Of a stretch of DNA of 64,000 nt, positions 21,234 to 33,284 are shown piece by piece. Position numbers and translations under genes: made by a program. The stretch spans positions 108,439 through 172,438 of the forward strand of contig JAESIW010000107.1 in assembly GCA_016802295.1 (NCBI GenBank). Direction: 5' to 3'. This stretch comes from Brachionus rotundiformis. Its lineage: Eukaryota; Rotifera; Eurotatoria; Ploima; Brachionidae. Within the stretch, counting starts at the first letter, position 1. Each line of letters starts with the position of its first letter. The notes beneath the pieces are model-generated. The model had not been told where the DNA came from. It did no database searches and worked only from the letters and a program-made list of their open reading frames with translations.

Positions 21234-21896
21234 TTATTGAGGTGGTGGAGGTGGCATTCTTGGCGGGACGCCTGGTGGTAGCAAAGGTGGCGGTATCATG
21301 CCAGGTCTGATTGGAACTTGAGGTGCCATCTGGCCAGGAGCTGGCAAACCAACTTAAAAAAAAGTTAGTGTTAGGAAAAGTGAATAAATTCTGGGCTTAC
21401 CTCCGCGACCCGGTCCCATCAAGCCAGGGACTGGCGGTCCTCTGGGCGGAAGCCCTCCTGGTGGCATAGGCGGCATGCCCGCAGGCGGGACTACTCCTCT
21501 GCCCGCCTGCATGGCCCTGCCCATTCCCGGTAGACCCGCTGAGCCCGGCAATCCCGGGATTCTAGCCATGGTCACATCTTCTTTGGGCGGAGGACCCTCA
21601 ACTGTAATTGTGACCAAGTGCTCTCCACGCAGCAAAACAAGACCAAGAGTTCTCTTCTCTTCCTTCTCCTCCTTGCCTCCCTTTGGTCTCACCTTTCTGA
21701 ACTCCTCACAATCTCCCAGAATTATGTTCATGTGCTTATCAAAGGCTTTGAATGTTCCCACAAATTGTCTACTATCTTGCAGGGTCACTCTGATCCTATA
21801 GTTTATGTTGTGCAGCATTTTGCTGCTTTTACCTTGACTTGGCTAAAAAAAGAATTCAAATAAACAATTTAAACATTGGCACATCATTTTTACCAT
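21234..21896 (-). CDS. SNRPB: Small nuclear ribonucleoprotein Sm B/B' (SmB)
   Basis: Three exons: 21896-21894 (the ATG alone), 21842-21401, 21352-21234; 187 residues. The Sm fold is plain: GKSSKMLHNINYRIRVTL, then Sm1 with FVGTFKAFDKHMNIILGDC, a charged loop (RPKGGKEEKEEKR) and Sm2 with LGLVLLRGEHLVTITVEG. The tail is the Pro/Gly/Met-rich segment of SmB (PPGGLPPRGPPVPG ... RMPPPPPQ), which binds WW-domain and GYF proteins. SmB is part of the seven-member ring on U1, U2, U4 and U5 snRNAs and is needed for pre-mRNA splicing. The first intron interrupts the gene right after the start codon. GC is far higher than in the neighbours. Confidence 0.95.
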
Positions 21897-22232
21897 TTTG
21901 ACTAGTCAATTTTTTTCCAAATTATCAATCTAATATGAAGAAAGTTAACAAATTAAAAAAAACTTTATTGGCATGAGTTTAAATTTAAGATTTTAAAAGA
22001 GAGAAATTTCACCATAATTAAGTGAATGCATTCAATTTTTTGAAATTTAAATTTTGCAATGCCGCTATGCAAAAGACTAAAATAAAGTCCATGCTCAGCA
22101 GCAAATTGGTTGCCATTGCAACACACTATCTTTGACCCAAGACAATTTTAGAATTTAGAATTCTGGTAACTCAATGTTTACTGACTAAAAGGTAGTCTAG
22201 TCAATTGAATAAGAATTATTTTGATACCAAAT
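21897..22232. promoter_or_regulatory. Likely shared promoter region, SNRPB / CCDC34-like
   Basis: 336 bases between divergent start codons. AT-rich, no ORF. Inferred from layout only. Confidence 0.35.
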
Positions 22233-23639
22233 ATGAATCAAACAAAAGGTAAATAAAATAACATATCTATCTTTGGCAAGTAATTGGTTCATTTTTTTAA
22301 ATAATTAAAGATTTAAATGAGGATTATTTTGAGCTGGACGCATCATTGAGTGATATAGGCGATACAATATCGCTCTACGAATATGACTACAATGATGATA
22401 GGTAATTTGGTACTAAGAATTATTTAGTTGATGTGACCAAGTGTTTTTATTGAAGTCAAAGTTCCAAGAGACTTACCTGGGAAGAATGGTATTTAAAAAA
22501 GAAGCTCGAAAAGCTCAAAAATGAGAAAAAAATGCAAAATGACATGAAAAATGTAAGTATGATGAGTAAAATGAAAATATTAATTGTTGAATAAATTTAT
22601 TTGAATAAACCTTGGTGTTTTTCTTTAATAATTGGTATTTAAAAAAAATTTCATGAAAAATTTATATAGAAGTATCAGCTGGGCTGGTTAAGCATTTAAT
22701 TTGGGAAAAAATGTTGCAAGTTTTACCAAATCGCGTAGGGCTATGTACCCGACTGCTTTGGTATACCCCAGGTTCATTAAAAAAATCAAAAATCTTTGAA
22801 AGAAGCTCAATGAACTTGAGTGGACATCAAAAACTAAATATTTATTTTTTTAAGTTTAATTCAGCTAAGAATACCCAAGTATCAGCTTGGTAAAAAATTT
22901 TTAAGTATCTTTTTGACTCGTTCATAAAGGAACTTTGCTGCTAATGAGTGTCCTAGAGCTCTGAATAAATAAATAAATAAATCTTTTAGTTTCAAGTTTA
23001 TCAGTCTATGTTTTTCCGACTGAATCTGGTCAAATTAAGTGACCAGCTAGAATGAGAAATTTTTAACTTTCTTAATTATTTTTGTTAAAATAAAATTTTG
23101 AAGAGATAAAAAATATTTTTTCTAGAAAATGTCCTCGAACAAGTATGGAAGGCTGACCGAAGAGGAAAAGAATGAAAAGCTAATGGAATGGTTGGCCAAA
23201 AAGCGCGAAGAGAAAAAAAAATTGGAAGAAGAATTAAAAAAAGTACAACAGGAGAATAAAGAGAAAGTATTTTTGTTCAATTTCCAATTTTTTTTGGCAA
23301 AAATTTTTAAATTGGTAGAACGAGAAAAGAGAGGCTGATAAGATAAAGTTTGAGGAAAAATTTCAGCAATGGTTGGACGATTTGAAGAAAAAAGAACACG
23401 AATACAAAGAAAGAAAACGAGAAGAGGAACAAAAGAGACAGGAAAAGGAGAGAATGGAAAAATTAAAAAAAGCCGAAGCAGAAAAAAGATTAAAGGAAAA
23501 CAAAAAAGAATTGCTTAAAGTTCGACCTTTGTCAAAGCGAGAAGGCGTTGCCATAGTCAATGGTAAAACACGCAGTTTTTTTGACTGGTCAACTAGTCCG
23601 AATCCAAGTTTTATTAACAAAAAAGAATGGCAAAATTAA
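22233..23639 (+). CDS. CCDC34: CCDC34-like coiled-coil protein
   Basis: Five exons: 22233-22248, 22311-22401, 22456-22552, 23126-23266, 23319-23639; 221 residues in one frame. The protein starts acidic, then has RLTWEEWYLKKKLEKLKNE, like the LTPWEEWFxxK motif of CCDC34, followed by a long Lys/Glu coiled coil with two further W-containing repeats (LMEWLAKKREEKK, FQQWLDDLKKKEHE). The end SFFDWSTSPNPSFINKKEWQN parallels the GFYSG..YPEPTFYNPIPW ending of the vertebrate protein. CCDC34 is associated with sperm flagella and cilia. It is shorter than the human protein. The third intron (573 nt) contains a LINE-like A-rich tail. Confidence 0.7.
22930..22985 (+). repeat. LINE/SINE-like 3' tail in a CCDC34 intron
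   Basis: GAGTGTCCTAGAGCTCTG with an AGAGCTCT palindrome is followed directly by (AATA)5, the layout of the other LINE 3' ends in the window. The body upstream (about 22660-22930) is too decayed to classify. Confidence 0.45.
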
Positions 23640-23877
23640 CTATTTTTTTAAATGTAAATTAATTTCTATCTAAATAAACAATTAATAAAAAAAAATAATA
23701 TATGGCTTAAATTTTTTTATTTAAAACTCTATATAGATTTTTGACTGAAATTCAAATAGATCTGGTAAAAAATAGATATGTTTATTTTAGACTTTGCTAA
23801 AGATAAGATAGCTAGGTGCAGATTTATTTTGCGAAGAAAAAAAAATTCTTAAAAACGAATCCAAATAAAAATTCCAA

Positions 23878-26800
23878 TCAAGACATTTCACTTTCAGCCT
23901 CTTTCTGTAAAAATGAACTAAAACCAATCTTTTTCAGTTCATCTATATTAATTTGCATCGAGTCATTTTGCTTGGACAGCTTAGAATTAATTTCCATCTG
24001 TTCATTTAGATTACTTCTAAGCTTTAAAACTTCTTCCTCAAGGCGTTTGTTAATTTTAATTAGAGATGATTGGATTCTGTGGTGACTTTTAATCAATTCG
24101 CCCTTCATATCAACAACTTCCATTTGCAAAGTTTGTCTTAGCTCGTCAACTTCTGTGGTCTGGTTAAAAAAAAAGTTTATCAAAATTTTTAAAATAAATT
24201 CAACAACTGACCCTCAGATTTAGCATCTTTTTTATCTTATCAAGTTCGAGTTCATGTTCATTATGTAAAGCTAATAAGTTCTTATTTTCGGCTCTTAATT
24301 GTTCTATTTCTTTTTTCTGAATTTCAAAAGTCTTCTGCTGAAATTGGTACAGAGTACTTTGCTGCAAAATGGACCCATAAGTTAAATCGAACTGGGCATC
24401 TATGGAATAGTTAAGGTCTTTGTTAGAAGCCTCCTCTTGGTAAAATGAATCGATTTTTTTCTGTGATTTTGCCAAAATGAGCAGTTTTTTGCGCAGCAAA
24501 TCAACCTGGTTAACCAAATTTAAACATGTCCTGCATTAATTTAACCCTTACTGTATATCGTAGAGATTTAATGTAGTTGGTATCTATTTCGTTTTTGGCT
24601 CTTAAATTGGATTCATTTTCCAGCCTTTGGAAAAGCTTATCGCACTCCTTCAATTTATTAAATTTATAAATATACTCTAAATTGGAAATAAAATTTTACC
24701 AAAGTTTTGTTTTTGGCATTTATTTTCAGCTCTTTGTTCTCCTTTAGCAGTTCATCGGCTTTGATCTCTGTTTCATCCAATTTTTTGCGCAAAGCTCTAG
24801 ATAAATGTATTAATAATTTAAATTATCTATTAAAATCAACAGATAAAGTTTGGATTTATATCTAAATCTATTTATTCATGATTGTCCTTGATTTTAAATA
24901 GTTAATTGAAAAAATGATCAAATGTCAAGTTTGTTTTGCTAGAAATATTTTAAAATTTTGAAATTTTTACAATTAATTTAATTAAAAGATAACTAAGAGA
25001 ATAAAATTAATAAATTAAATTAATACTAACTATCTATTTTAATATTTTAATGTTTGTCCTTGATACAATTTTTTTTCTTTTCTAATCAAAGTAAATTTTA
25101 CAATTTCAAAATGATATCTATAATCAATCAACACACTAATAGTCTTCATAAAAATTAACTTATTAAACAATTAATTAGAATAGTTAGCAAAATAGATTAT
25201 AAAACAAAGTAAAATTTAAAAATTTTTCAAATATTAATTTCAACTTAATGATCAATAATATCAATTTGGTTAAATTAATTTTTTTGTAACTTTTTTCAAT
25301 TCGAGTATCTTGTTAATTAAGATTAAACTAAATATTCTACTCACTCAATGACTTGATTTTTTTGCTCCAATTCTTCCTTATATGCCAATACTTCACTCTT
25401 ATTCTGGACATTCAAGCACTCTTCAACTTCATTTTTGTATGCTTCTACCTGTTGTTTGAGATTCTTTTCCAAGAATCTCTTCTCTGTAACCAATCGATCA
25501 CGTTCTATTTTGATAAAGTGTAGCCTATTTGAGTCCTCTTCGTACCTATTGCGCAAATTGCGCTCATAAATGAGCTGTATAGCCAAATGGTTGACGTCTT
25601 GCTTGAGACTAGCTATTGTCTGGTTGGAGTCAGATTCTGTGGCAGTATGGCTAAGTCCAAATATATAAGCATTGACAATGTCACTAGACTCACTAGTGTT
25701 TGGTCTGGGCAAACTGTTTTGACTAGATAAACCATTTTCATCTTTATTTAAAGAGATAAAGACTAAAATTAAACTAAAATGACCATTGCTTGTCTTACCA
25801 TCATAGGTGTTTGTTGATGAATCGGCGGTCATTGGCGGGTTTGATAGCTTTTTTCGAATTAAATCGAAACCAAACTCGCTTGGCTGATTTATGTTTCTGT
25901 CCTTCATTTCGGACTTGACTTGCTTTTGGTGTAGAAAGTAATTGGATCTTTCAGTAATGATGCTAAGATTTGAATCAGAGAATGACTTAATTTTGTGACT
26001 AAATCGCATTGGTACTTGGCTCTGAGTGAACTTGGAAGAATCGTGGAAAAGTGTTTGATTAGAATCAACCCTTTCATTCATGAAATGTGAGGTTAAATTT
26101 TTGCTCAAATTCAGGTCCAAATTTTGGATTTGTTTTTTTTCTTGTTGGTTGGCATTAAAGGCAAAGCATTCTACTGAGGGAAATTGGAAGGTCTGATTAA
26201 AAATTGGTGTCGGGGTGCCAGGTATGCTTGATTGGATGGAAAAATTGCGCCTATTTGACGCCTCGGTTTCAATCAAAGACCCTAAAGATAAAAATATGGC
26301 TTATATTTAGACTTTTTTTTTAATTTACTTCTGTTGGATGAGATAATAAATGAAGGACTTAATGGCTGATTAGAAAAATTGTCATGTGGAGTGAGAGAAA
26401 ATTGTTGATCATTGAAGATAAAAAAATTATTTAGATTATTTTGTAAAGAAAGTGGGCAAGATTTGAGCATTTTTTGTACAGAACTGTTGTAATTGGTGCA
26501 CAATGGGTCCAAGCAGTACTGTCTCCATTCCAGAGATAAATCATCACTTAAATGCTTGAGTTGCTTGTCTGTCTCATTTTTTTCTGGCAACAAACTTGGA
26601 TGAAGTCTTAAATAAAACATTATTGACTAAAATCGAAAAAAATATCGTTAAATAAATATATTTTTAAATAAATTTTTTTAATTTTACCATTAAAAAATCT
26701 CGATTGATGGACAATTGTTCTTTTTTTCTTAAAAATTGTATAAATTGGTTGCCATAAAAGCCATAGCACACGTAAAAATACAGTCTAACACTCCATTTAA

Positions 26801-28416
26801 CATTTTTGTAACTAATACTATCACGGTTGCCTTAATATTTAATATTAAATTAATTGTTTAACTAATATTTTAACTAAAAAAATTATTAAAAAATATACAA
26901 AATTAGATTATTAGAGAGTAGTTATTTAAATAAATCGAATAAAATTTTGAAATCTAATTTTTAATTTAAAAAAACCTTAAATTAAGATAAAAATGTATTC
27001 ATTTAATGGAATTTATGGACAGAGTTTTTGATAATTTTCATTGAATAAAATGTGACAAAAAGGAAATTCCGAAGAAAAGTTACATTAAAGTGGGTCCTAG
27101 GGTCCATGACCATAAATGACCAGTTTAATTTGGTAATAGTCTATAATTATGTATGAACAAAGATAAGAAGTACATTGGAAAAAAAAGATAAATAGTCTAT
27201 GCTTTTTATACTGTCCGGCGTTTGGAGCCATTAAACTAAACCAAATATTCTCATTCTTGAAAATCCAATTTGGTCAAATTACTGGCTTGAAACTCTTTTG
27301 ATTTATTAGCTTTAAAAATTAACAGAGTAGCATAAAATTTGATTCAAACATTTAAAATGGTAAAAGGATACATGGATTAACCAAAATAAATTTGCTGATG
27401 CATAAAAGTATACAGTTTCTCAAAAAGATCTTTGGCAAAATCAATAAAGTCAAGTTATAGGCTTAAGTGTAGATATTTTCTATACTACAATTTACAATGG
27501 TGATAAAATCAGATAGATACATTTAATAAACTATTAAGGTAAATAATATAATTTAAAAAAATCAATTTACTTAAATTGCGGTCCAAGTTTGTGAAATATT
27601 TGAATAAAAAAATGAAAATATTAAAAATATTCTCCAAATTTTGGTACGGAGCAATATTAATTAAGGATACAAAAAACAAGCTGGTTTGCACAGCTAAAAA
27701 TTCATTAAAGATAACATTTCCCTATGAAAAAGATTTTAATTATCCAAATTTGTAAAAATTTAAATCACATCATACTCTTAGAATAATTTTTATGATTGTG
27801 GTTAAAAGTCCGTGTGAAAGGATCTTTGGAATCCAATTTTTTTTCTTGTAACTAATTACAATCAGCAAATAAAGAGTCTTGTCAAAAAGCCTTGAGTTAT
27901 TGCCGGCATTTGATGAAGATAAACTAGCAAAAGAACCAGATACTAAGCCACTCAATTTATCACTTAATCGGTCAAATATTTTCTTAAATAATAATTATTT
28001 AATTTAATATTTAATAGTTAGAATAAATTTTATTTTTAATTTACAACAGAGAGCTCATCGGGGACACAAAATAATAAATCTAGAATTGTTTTTGAGTTTT
28101 CCGAGTACAAAAACTCAGTTTCAGCATAAGAAGTTTCAGCAGATTGCTGGTCAGTGCGATATTGCTGGTCAAAATAATAGTCAACTAGATTGTATATTAT
28201 TATTGGTTGTGTCTCTAATTAAAAAATGTTTAATTAGATTAAAAAATTTATCTTTTAATTTTTATCAATTTGAAACTAACTGAAGTTATCCTCGAAAAAT
28301 GTAAATACTCTTTCCACATTAGTTGGCGATTTATCGGCTTGAAAGAGACTGTCCAACAACTTAATGTAGTCATTGTGTGATGTAGGAAATGTTTGCTGAG
28401 AATTTTCGCTACTCAT
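23878..28416 (-). CDS. TSC1: Hamartin (TSC1)
   Basis: Thirteen exons: 28416-28281, 28214-28045, 27982-27776, 27721-27571, 27418-27382 (tentative, 37 nt), 26811-26688, 26626-26329, 26281-25799, 25741-25345, 24796-24700, 24647-24552, 24505-24212, 24159-23878; phases agree and give 923 residues. The N-terminal helical core matches hamartin: IIIYNLVDYYFDQQ (vertebrate TLVDYYLE), KKNWIPKILSHGLLTTIIK (SWKHKLSQAPLLPSLLK), YGFYGNQFIQFLRKKEQL (YGMYPCNFVSFLRSHYSM), SIMFYLRLHPSLL (PMMEHVRIHPEL). A disordered Ser/Asn-rich middle follows, then the coiled coil beginning LAIQLIYERNLRNR (NQLLYERFKRQQ). TSC1 scaffolds the TSC1-TSC2-TBC1D7 complex that keeps Rheb GDP-bound and restrains mTORC1. It is shorter than the ~1160-residue human protein, mostly in the middle. 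Confidence 0.87.
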
Positions 28417-28834
28417 CTTACCATTTGATAAAAAAAATCTTACAAATAAATGTAGAATAGATAATTGAACTAAGTAGGAAAAAATTGTGCAAATTTTATT
28501 AATCAAAACACTTGATTTTTAAAAAATTTAAAAAAATGTCAAGTTTATTTTGCATTTAAAAACAAAAAAAAAATTTAAATTGCTGGAATTGGTCATCTTC
28601 AAACCGTATTGGGAATAAATTTTTTTTCCGATAATTTGGCCATTATCAATTATAATTTTTTCAAATTGATCTCTAGTCCAATTTTTTTATGAATAAAATA
28701 TATCGGTTTCCCTAAGTTACCATTTTATATATTTATAAAGAAAGTATTTTAATAAATAATAAATTCCAAAATATTTTAAATACTTTTTTTTTCAGAATAT
28801 TTTATAAATTACTGATTAATTAAAATTTTTTAAA
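28417..28834. promoter_or_regulatory. Likely shared promoter region, TSC1 / KIF3A
   Basis: 418 AT-rich bases between the divergent start codons, including the 5' leaders. No TATA box is clear. Inferred from layout only. Confidence 0.35.
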
Positions 28835-31818
28835 ATGCCGGTAAAATTTAAATTAAATAATAAGAAAATATATATTTATTTATTTTAAAACCTTACTGCT
28901 ATAGGAATCAGATAATGTTAAAGTATGTGTCCGGGTTAGGCCTTTAAATGATAAAGAAAAGAGAGAAGGAAACCAAAAAGTTGTTTCTGTAAGTTTTATT
29001 TGAAAAAGTTATGCAATTTCTAATAATTTGTCCAAGGTGGACAAAGTGAATGGAAATATAAGTGTTCGGAATCCGAGTGCCAGTGCGGACGAGCCGCCCA
29101 AAATCTTCACCTTTGACCATGTGTTTGGAGATGACTCAAAACAAGCTGACATCTACAATTTGATATCTAGACCGATTGTAGAGGCTGTACTAGAGGGCTA
29201 CAATGGTGATTTATTCTTCTTGTGGTTCTTTAATGAGCTAAAATTTAATTGAGAGTACTCTTTTAAAGGTACTGTTTTTGCCTATGGACAAACCGGAACT
29301 GGTAAAACATTTACCATGGAAGGGGTTCGCGAAAAACCAGAACTAAGAGGCATCATTCCTAATTCGTTTGCGCATGTTTTTGGTCACATTGCCAAGCAAG
29401 AAGGCGATATAAAGTGCTTAAAATTTAAATTTTATTAAATAAGTTTAAAAAATGACATTTTTTTGTAGATTTTTAGTCCGAGTGTCCTATCTGGAAATTT
29501 ACAATGAAGAAGTGGTAGATTTATTGGGTAAAAATCAAGAAAAGCATCTAGAAGTCAAAGAGAGACCAGATATTGGGGTTTATGTGAAAGACTTATCTTC
29601 AGTGGTGTGCCAAAATGCCGATGACATGGAGAGAATAATGAATGTTGGTAACAGGAATCGATCAGTGGGTGCCACTCAAATGAATGAGCGGAGTTCGCGG
29701 TCTCATGCCATTTTTTCCGTAACCATAGAGTGCAGTGACCGTGGTCCGGACGGGGCTCAGCGCTTGCGTGCTGGCAAGCTTCATTTGGTAGACTTGGCTG
29801 GTAGCGAGCGTCAGTCCAAAACAGGTGCCACTGGAATTCGCCTAAAAGAGGCAACTAAAATTAATTTGTCCTTGTCCACTTTGGGAAATGTGATATCAGC
29901 ACTGGTTGATGGAAAGAGCACACACATTCCTTATCGCAATTCCAAACTGACCAGACTGCTGCAGGACTCGCTGGGTGGTAATTCAAAAACTGTCATGGTT
30001 GCCAATGTAGGCCCTGCTGACTACAACTATGATGAGTCCATAAGCACGTTGAGGTACGCCACCAGGGCCAAAAGTATCAAGAACAACGCGCACATAAACG
30101 AGGATCCCAAGGATGCTCTGATGCGCCAGTATGAAAAAGAGCTGGCCGAGTTGAAAAAGCAGCTTGGAGAGGCTGGCGTCATTGAAGATGATGATGGCGA
30201 TGACTATGATGACGAAGATGTTGAGGAGTTTATTGACGAGACTGGCAAAAAGGTGCGAAGAAAAAAAAGTAAGTTGGAAACATTTTTAGAACATTTATGT
30301 AAAAAGTTCAATTTTCTTTTGAATTTTAAGGTTCAAGTAAGTCTTTGATTAAAAATTAATTAGTTTAATAGATAATGAATAATTTGTGTGCTAGAATTAA
30401 TTTTAAATAATTAAATGTGGTCTTTTGTTTGTTTTAAATTCACATTTGCACCAATTAGTTTGCCATAGACCTTGATTGAATTAAGTCAATTAAAAAATTT
30501 GAAAATAAAATTAAAACTAAATTTAGAATTAAAAATATTTATTTAATAGTGGTTAAATTTTTCCAATTTATAATTGTATATTTTTTAATTGGTTATACCA
30601 AGCATGCAACTTGTCTAGAAGAGATATCTGCAATAGCTTTAACATTTGCAAGTCTAACTTAATTCAAATTGGTAGTTCCAAACATAAAAAACTTTATTCC
30701 ATTTTACTAGCATATTTTGGGTTAAATTTTTAATGGACATGAGTTTTTCTGTGTAGTTTGTGCACCATATCAATTTTTAAATTAATTTTATTGAAGATAA
30801 ATTTAATAAGGAGATAACTTTGTTTAAGTATCACCTGAAAAGATGCAAGAAATTCAGGGACAGATCAAAAATGAGCTTCGAAAGGTGGCTGCTATCAAGA
30901 ACATTGAAGAGGCCGAGAGAAACAAGATAGCCCAGAAGCTGGAAAAGCGACTGGATGAACTGAGAAAGGCCCAGTAAATAGAATGTCCAATTTTTTACCA
31001 AACAAAGTCTTTTAAAAATTAAAATAAAGGGACGAGCAAAGGCTAATTTCTGAGAAAATCCAGGCCTTTGAGCGCAAAATAATAGTCGGTGGTGAAAACT
31101 TGCTGGAAAAGGCAGAAGAGCAAGCACGACTATTGGAAGACAGCGAGAGGCTGTTGGAAAAACAGAAGGAAAAACAAATGCAAATGAAGCAAAAATTGAC
31201 CGAAAAGGAGGAGGAAAAGATTATGTTGGAAGAAAAGTATGCCAATCTGAACGAAGAGGCCCAGAGCAAAACCCGCAAGCTAAAAAAGCTGAAGAATATG
31301 ATCATTCAGGCACAGGCTGAACTGAACGACATCAAAACCGAACACCAACGAGAAATGGAAAGCCTTTTGGAGAATGTTAGAGAAATGAGCAAAGAACTAA
31401 AGCTGAATATGGCTATTTTAGATTCGTATATACCAATTGAGTTTCAGGTAAAATTTAGACATCTGGTCTAAATTAGATTTAATTCAGATTAAAAAAAATT
31501 TAAGGAAGTCATTGAGGATAATGTTTTTTGGAATGAGGAAATTGGTGAATGGCAATTGAAATGTGTCGCCTATACCGGAAATAATATTAGAAAGCCCAAA
31601 GAGAAAAATACCGACAAAAACACAGTATTTTTTTCTTAAAGTTTAATTTAAATTATTAATTAAGAATTAATAATAATTAGTATCGAGTTGTTGATTTCAA
31701 CCATGTGTATTTGAGTTATACAGCGGATAGTGCCGAGAAGGCCATGCGCGACTTTCAAAGAGCCAAATCAGCGAGAGAAAAGAAGAAAAAAAGTGTCAAA
31801 AATAAAGATTTACATTGA
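28835..31818 (+). CDS. KIF3A: Kinesin-II motor subunit KIF3A
   Basis: Nine exons: 28835-28840, 28905-28988, 29037-29205, 29269-29413, 29469-30268, 30829-30973, 31030-31447, 31505-31624, 31681-31818; 674 residues (human about 700). The motor head has VKVCVRVRPLN, the P-loop FAYGQTGTGKTFTMEG, switch I NERSSRSHAIFSVTIE, switch II LVDLAGSERQSKTGATG and the neck-linker region RYATRAKSIKNNAHINEDP. An acidic then basic hinge (DDDGDDYDDEDVEE, KKVRRKKS) follows, the charged stretch of heterodimeric kinesin-II, then a coiled coil and the conserved tail DNVFWNEEIGEWQLKCVAYT. KIF3A pairs with KIF3B and KAP for anterograde intraflagellar transport and cargo transport. The first coding exon holds only ATG CCG. 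Confidence 0.97.
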
Positions 31819-33284
31819 AATGGACTCGTTTTTTAGTTTTTTTAATTTTTTTTCGTAATCATTTTATCTTTATTTTTAAACTATTTTATAAAATTATATA
31901 AATACTTTTATAAAAATTTTTTGAATTTTAGTTTTAAATTAATCAAAGAATGTCATAAAAAAATTAATTTGATTATTAAATTTTATTTGAAATTAGATTA
32001 AAATTTAGAAATAATCAGATAATTTTTACCAATGTTTTCCTTTTTTTTTTAAATTTCCAACTTTGGTAAAAATATACTGGACAATATTAGGACTCAAATT
32101 TTATCTGCTATTGTCCAGACAAGATATTGTTGAAAAACTATCGACTTAAGTTGATAAGATTTAAAGATGGTTTGTTATTTTAAAGCTTTAAATTAAAATT
32201 TCCATAATTCCTTTTGTACAGATAATTCCTTTTGATGATAAATGGGCCAAATTTGTGATTACATGATACTGTCCCATCCGAATCAAAAAGACCCTATCAA
32301 AAATTGTTAAAGCTAAATCTGAAACTTGTCCCAGATGGAAAAGCTTTTTCCTAAACAATGTAAGCTTCTATTAAAGGACAATAGCAATCGTTGGTAAATT
32401 GAAAGCTGAATCTATGACTTCTAGACAACACCAGTATTTTATTATTAAAAGAAAAAATAAGTTTTTCATATCTTGCTTTGGCTCTCACATTTGACCACTG
32501 GTAGATGGAATGCTCAGAGCCAAAGGGCATAATGGTTGATAAGATTGATCATTTATTATATTCTATTTTATAAAAAAATTTATTTAAGAAGATAGTATGA
32601 CAAAAAGAGATAAAAATTATGAATTATGAAGCCAAGTTAGCCCTCTAGCAAGAATTGTACACTTTACCACCAATGACAGTGACCAATTCCGATTTCAACA
32701 AAAAAGACAAAAAAAATTTAAAATTAAATTAACAGACTAAAATTTTTGGTTTATAGTCAAAAAAATGATCAATTTGAGCGGTTGGTAACAAAGCCTTAAT
32801 GTCAAAACTAAATCAAAATTATCATAAAAAATCTTTAATATTTTTTTAAAATATTTTTCTTCACTTATAAAGATAGTCTGTATATAAAAATAATATATTC
32901 TAGTTTACTTTTGTGATCTCTCTCTCTATTTCTCCCTGTATTTAAATGGAATTCAAATATAAAAAATTTGAAACTTATTTCAAATTTTACTAAATTATGT
33001 TGATTAGTAGCTAGCGATATAAGAGTATTTGAAAATTTAAAAATTCAAAATTTACTCTATTCCCATATATATGTATATGTATATATTTATATATATATAT
33101 GATAGCTTTGAAAAGCATAAAATTTTTTTGGCTATAATCTAAAAAAAATTTGCATTCTAACTTAAATATCTAGTATATGTTTTATGTCTAGGAATCAAAA
33201 TTAATATATGATACTTTCAAATAAAGAAAATTCAAAATTTAAAAATTAAATTTGCTATTATATTTATAATAATTATAAACTTTA
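31819..33284. other. AT-rich gap between KIF3A and LIN54
   Basis: No gene recognised in about 1.4 kb. A (TA)-rich tract lies at about 33062-33103. The first exon(s) of LIN54 may hide here, because the first LIN54 exon I can place begins after an acceptor (TTTAAG) with no convincing start codon in its own first codons. Confidence 0.4.

Noticed and set aside
21475..21801. Plus-strand frames opposite SNRPB
   Set aside because: They are antisense to a clear SmB coding exon and exist because of its biased, GC-rich codons.
22660..22930. tRNA-derived SINE in the CCDC34 intron
   Set aside because: A weak A-box-like stretch (CAGCTGGGCTGGTTAAGC) and GGTTCA are present, but spacing and sequence are too poor to support a tRNA origin.
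27352..27461. Terminal exon of a separate short gene reading TYNLTLLILPKIF to a stop
   Set aside because: It fits phase, but alignment with hamartin shows the gene continues at 26811, so the overlapping 37-nt exon is preferred.
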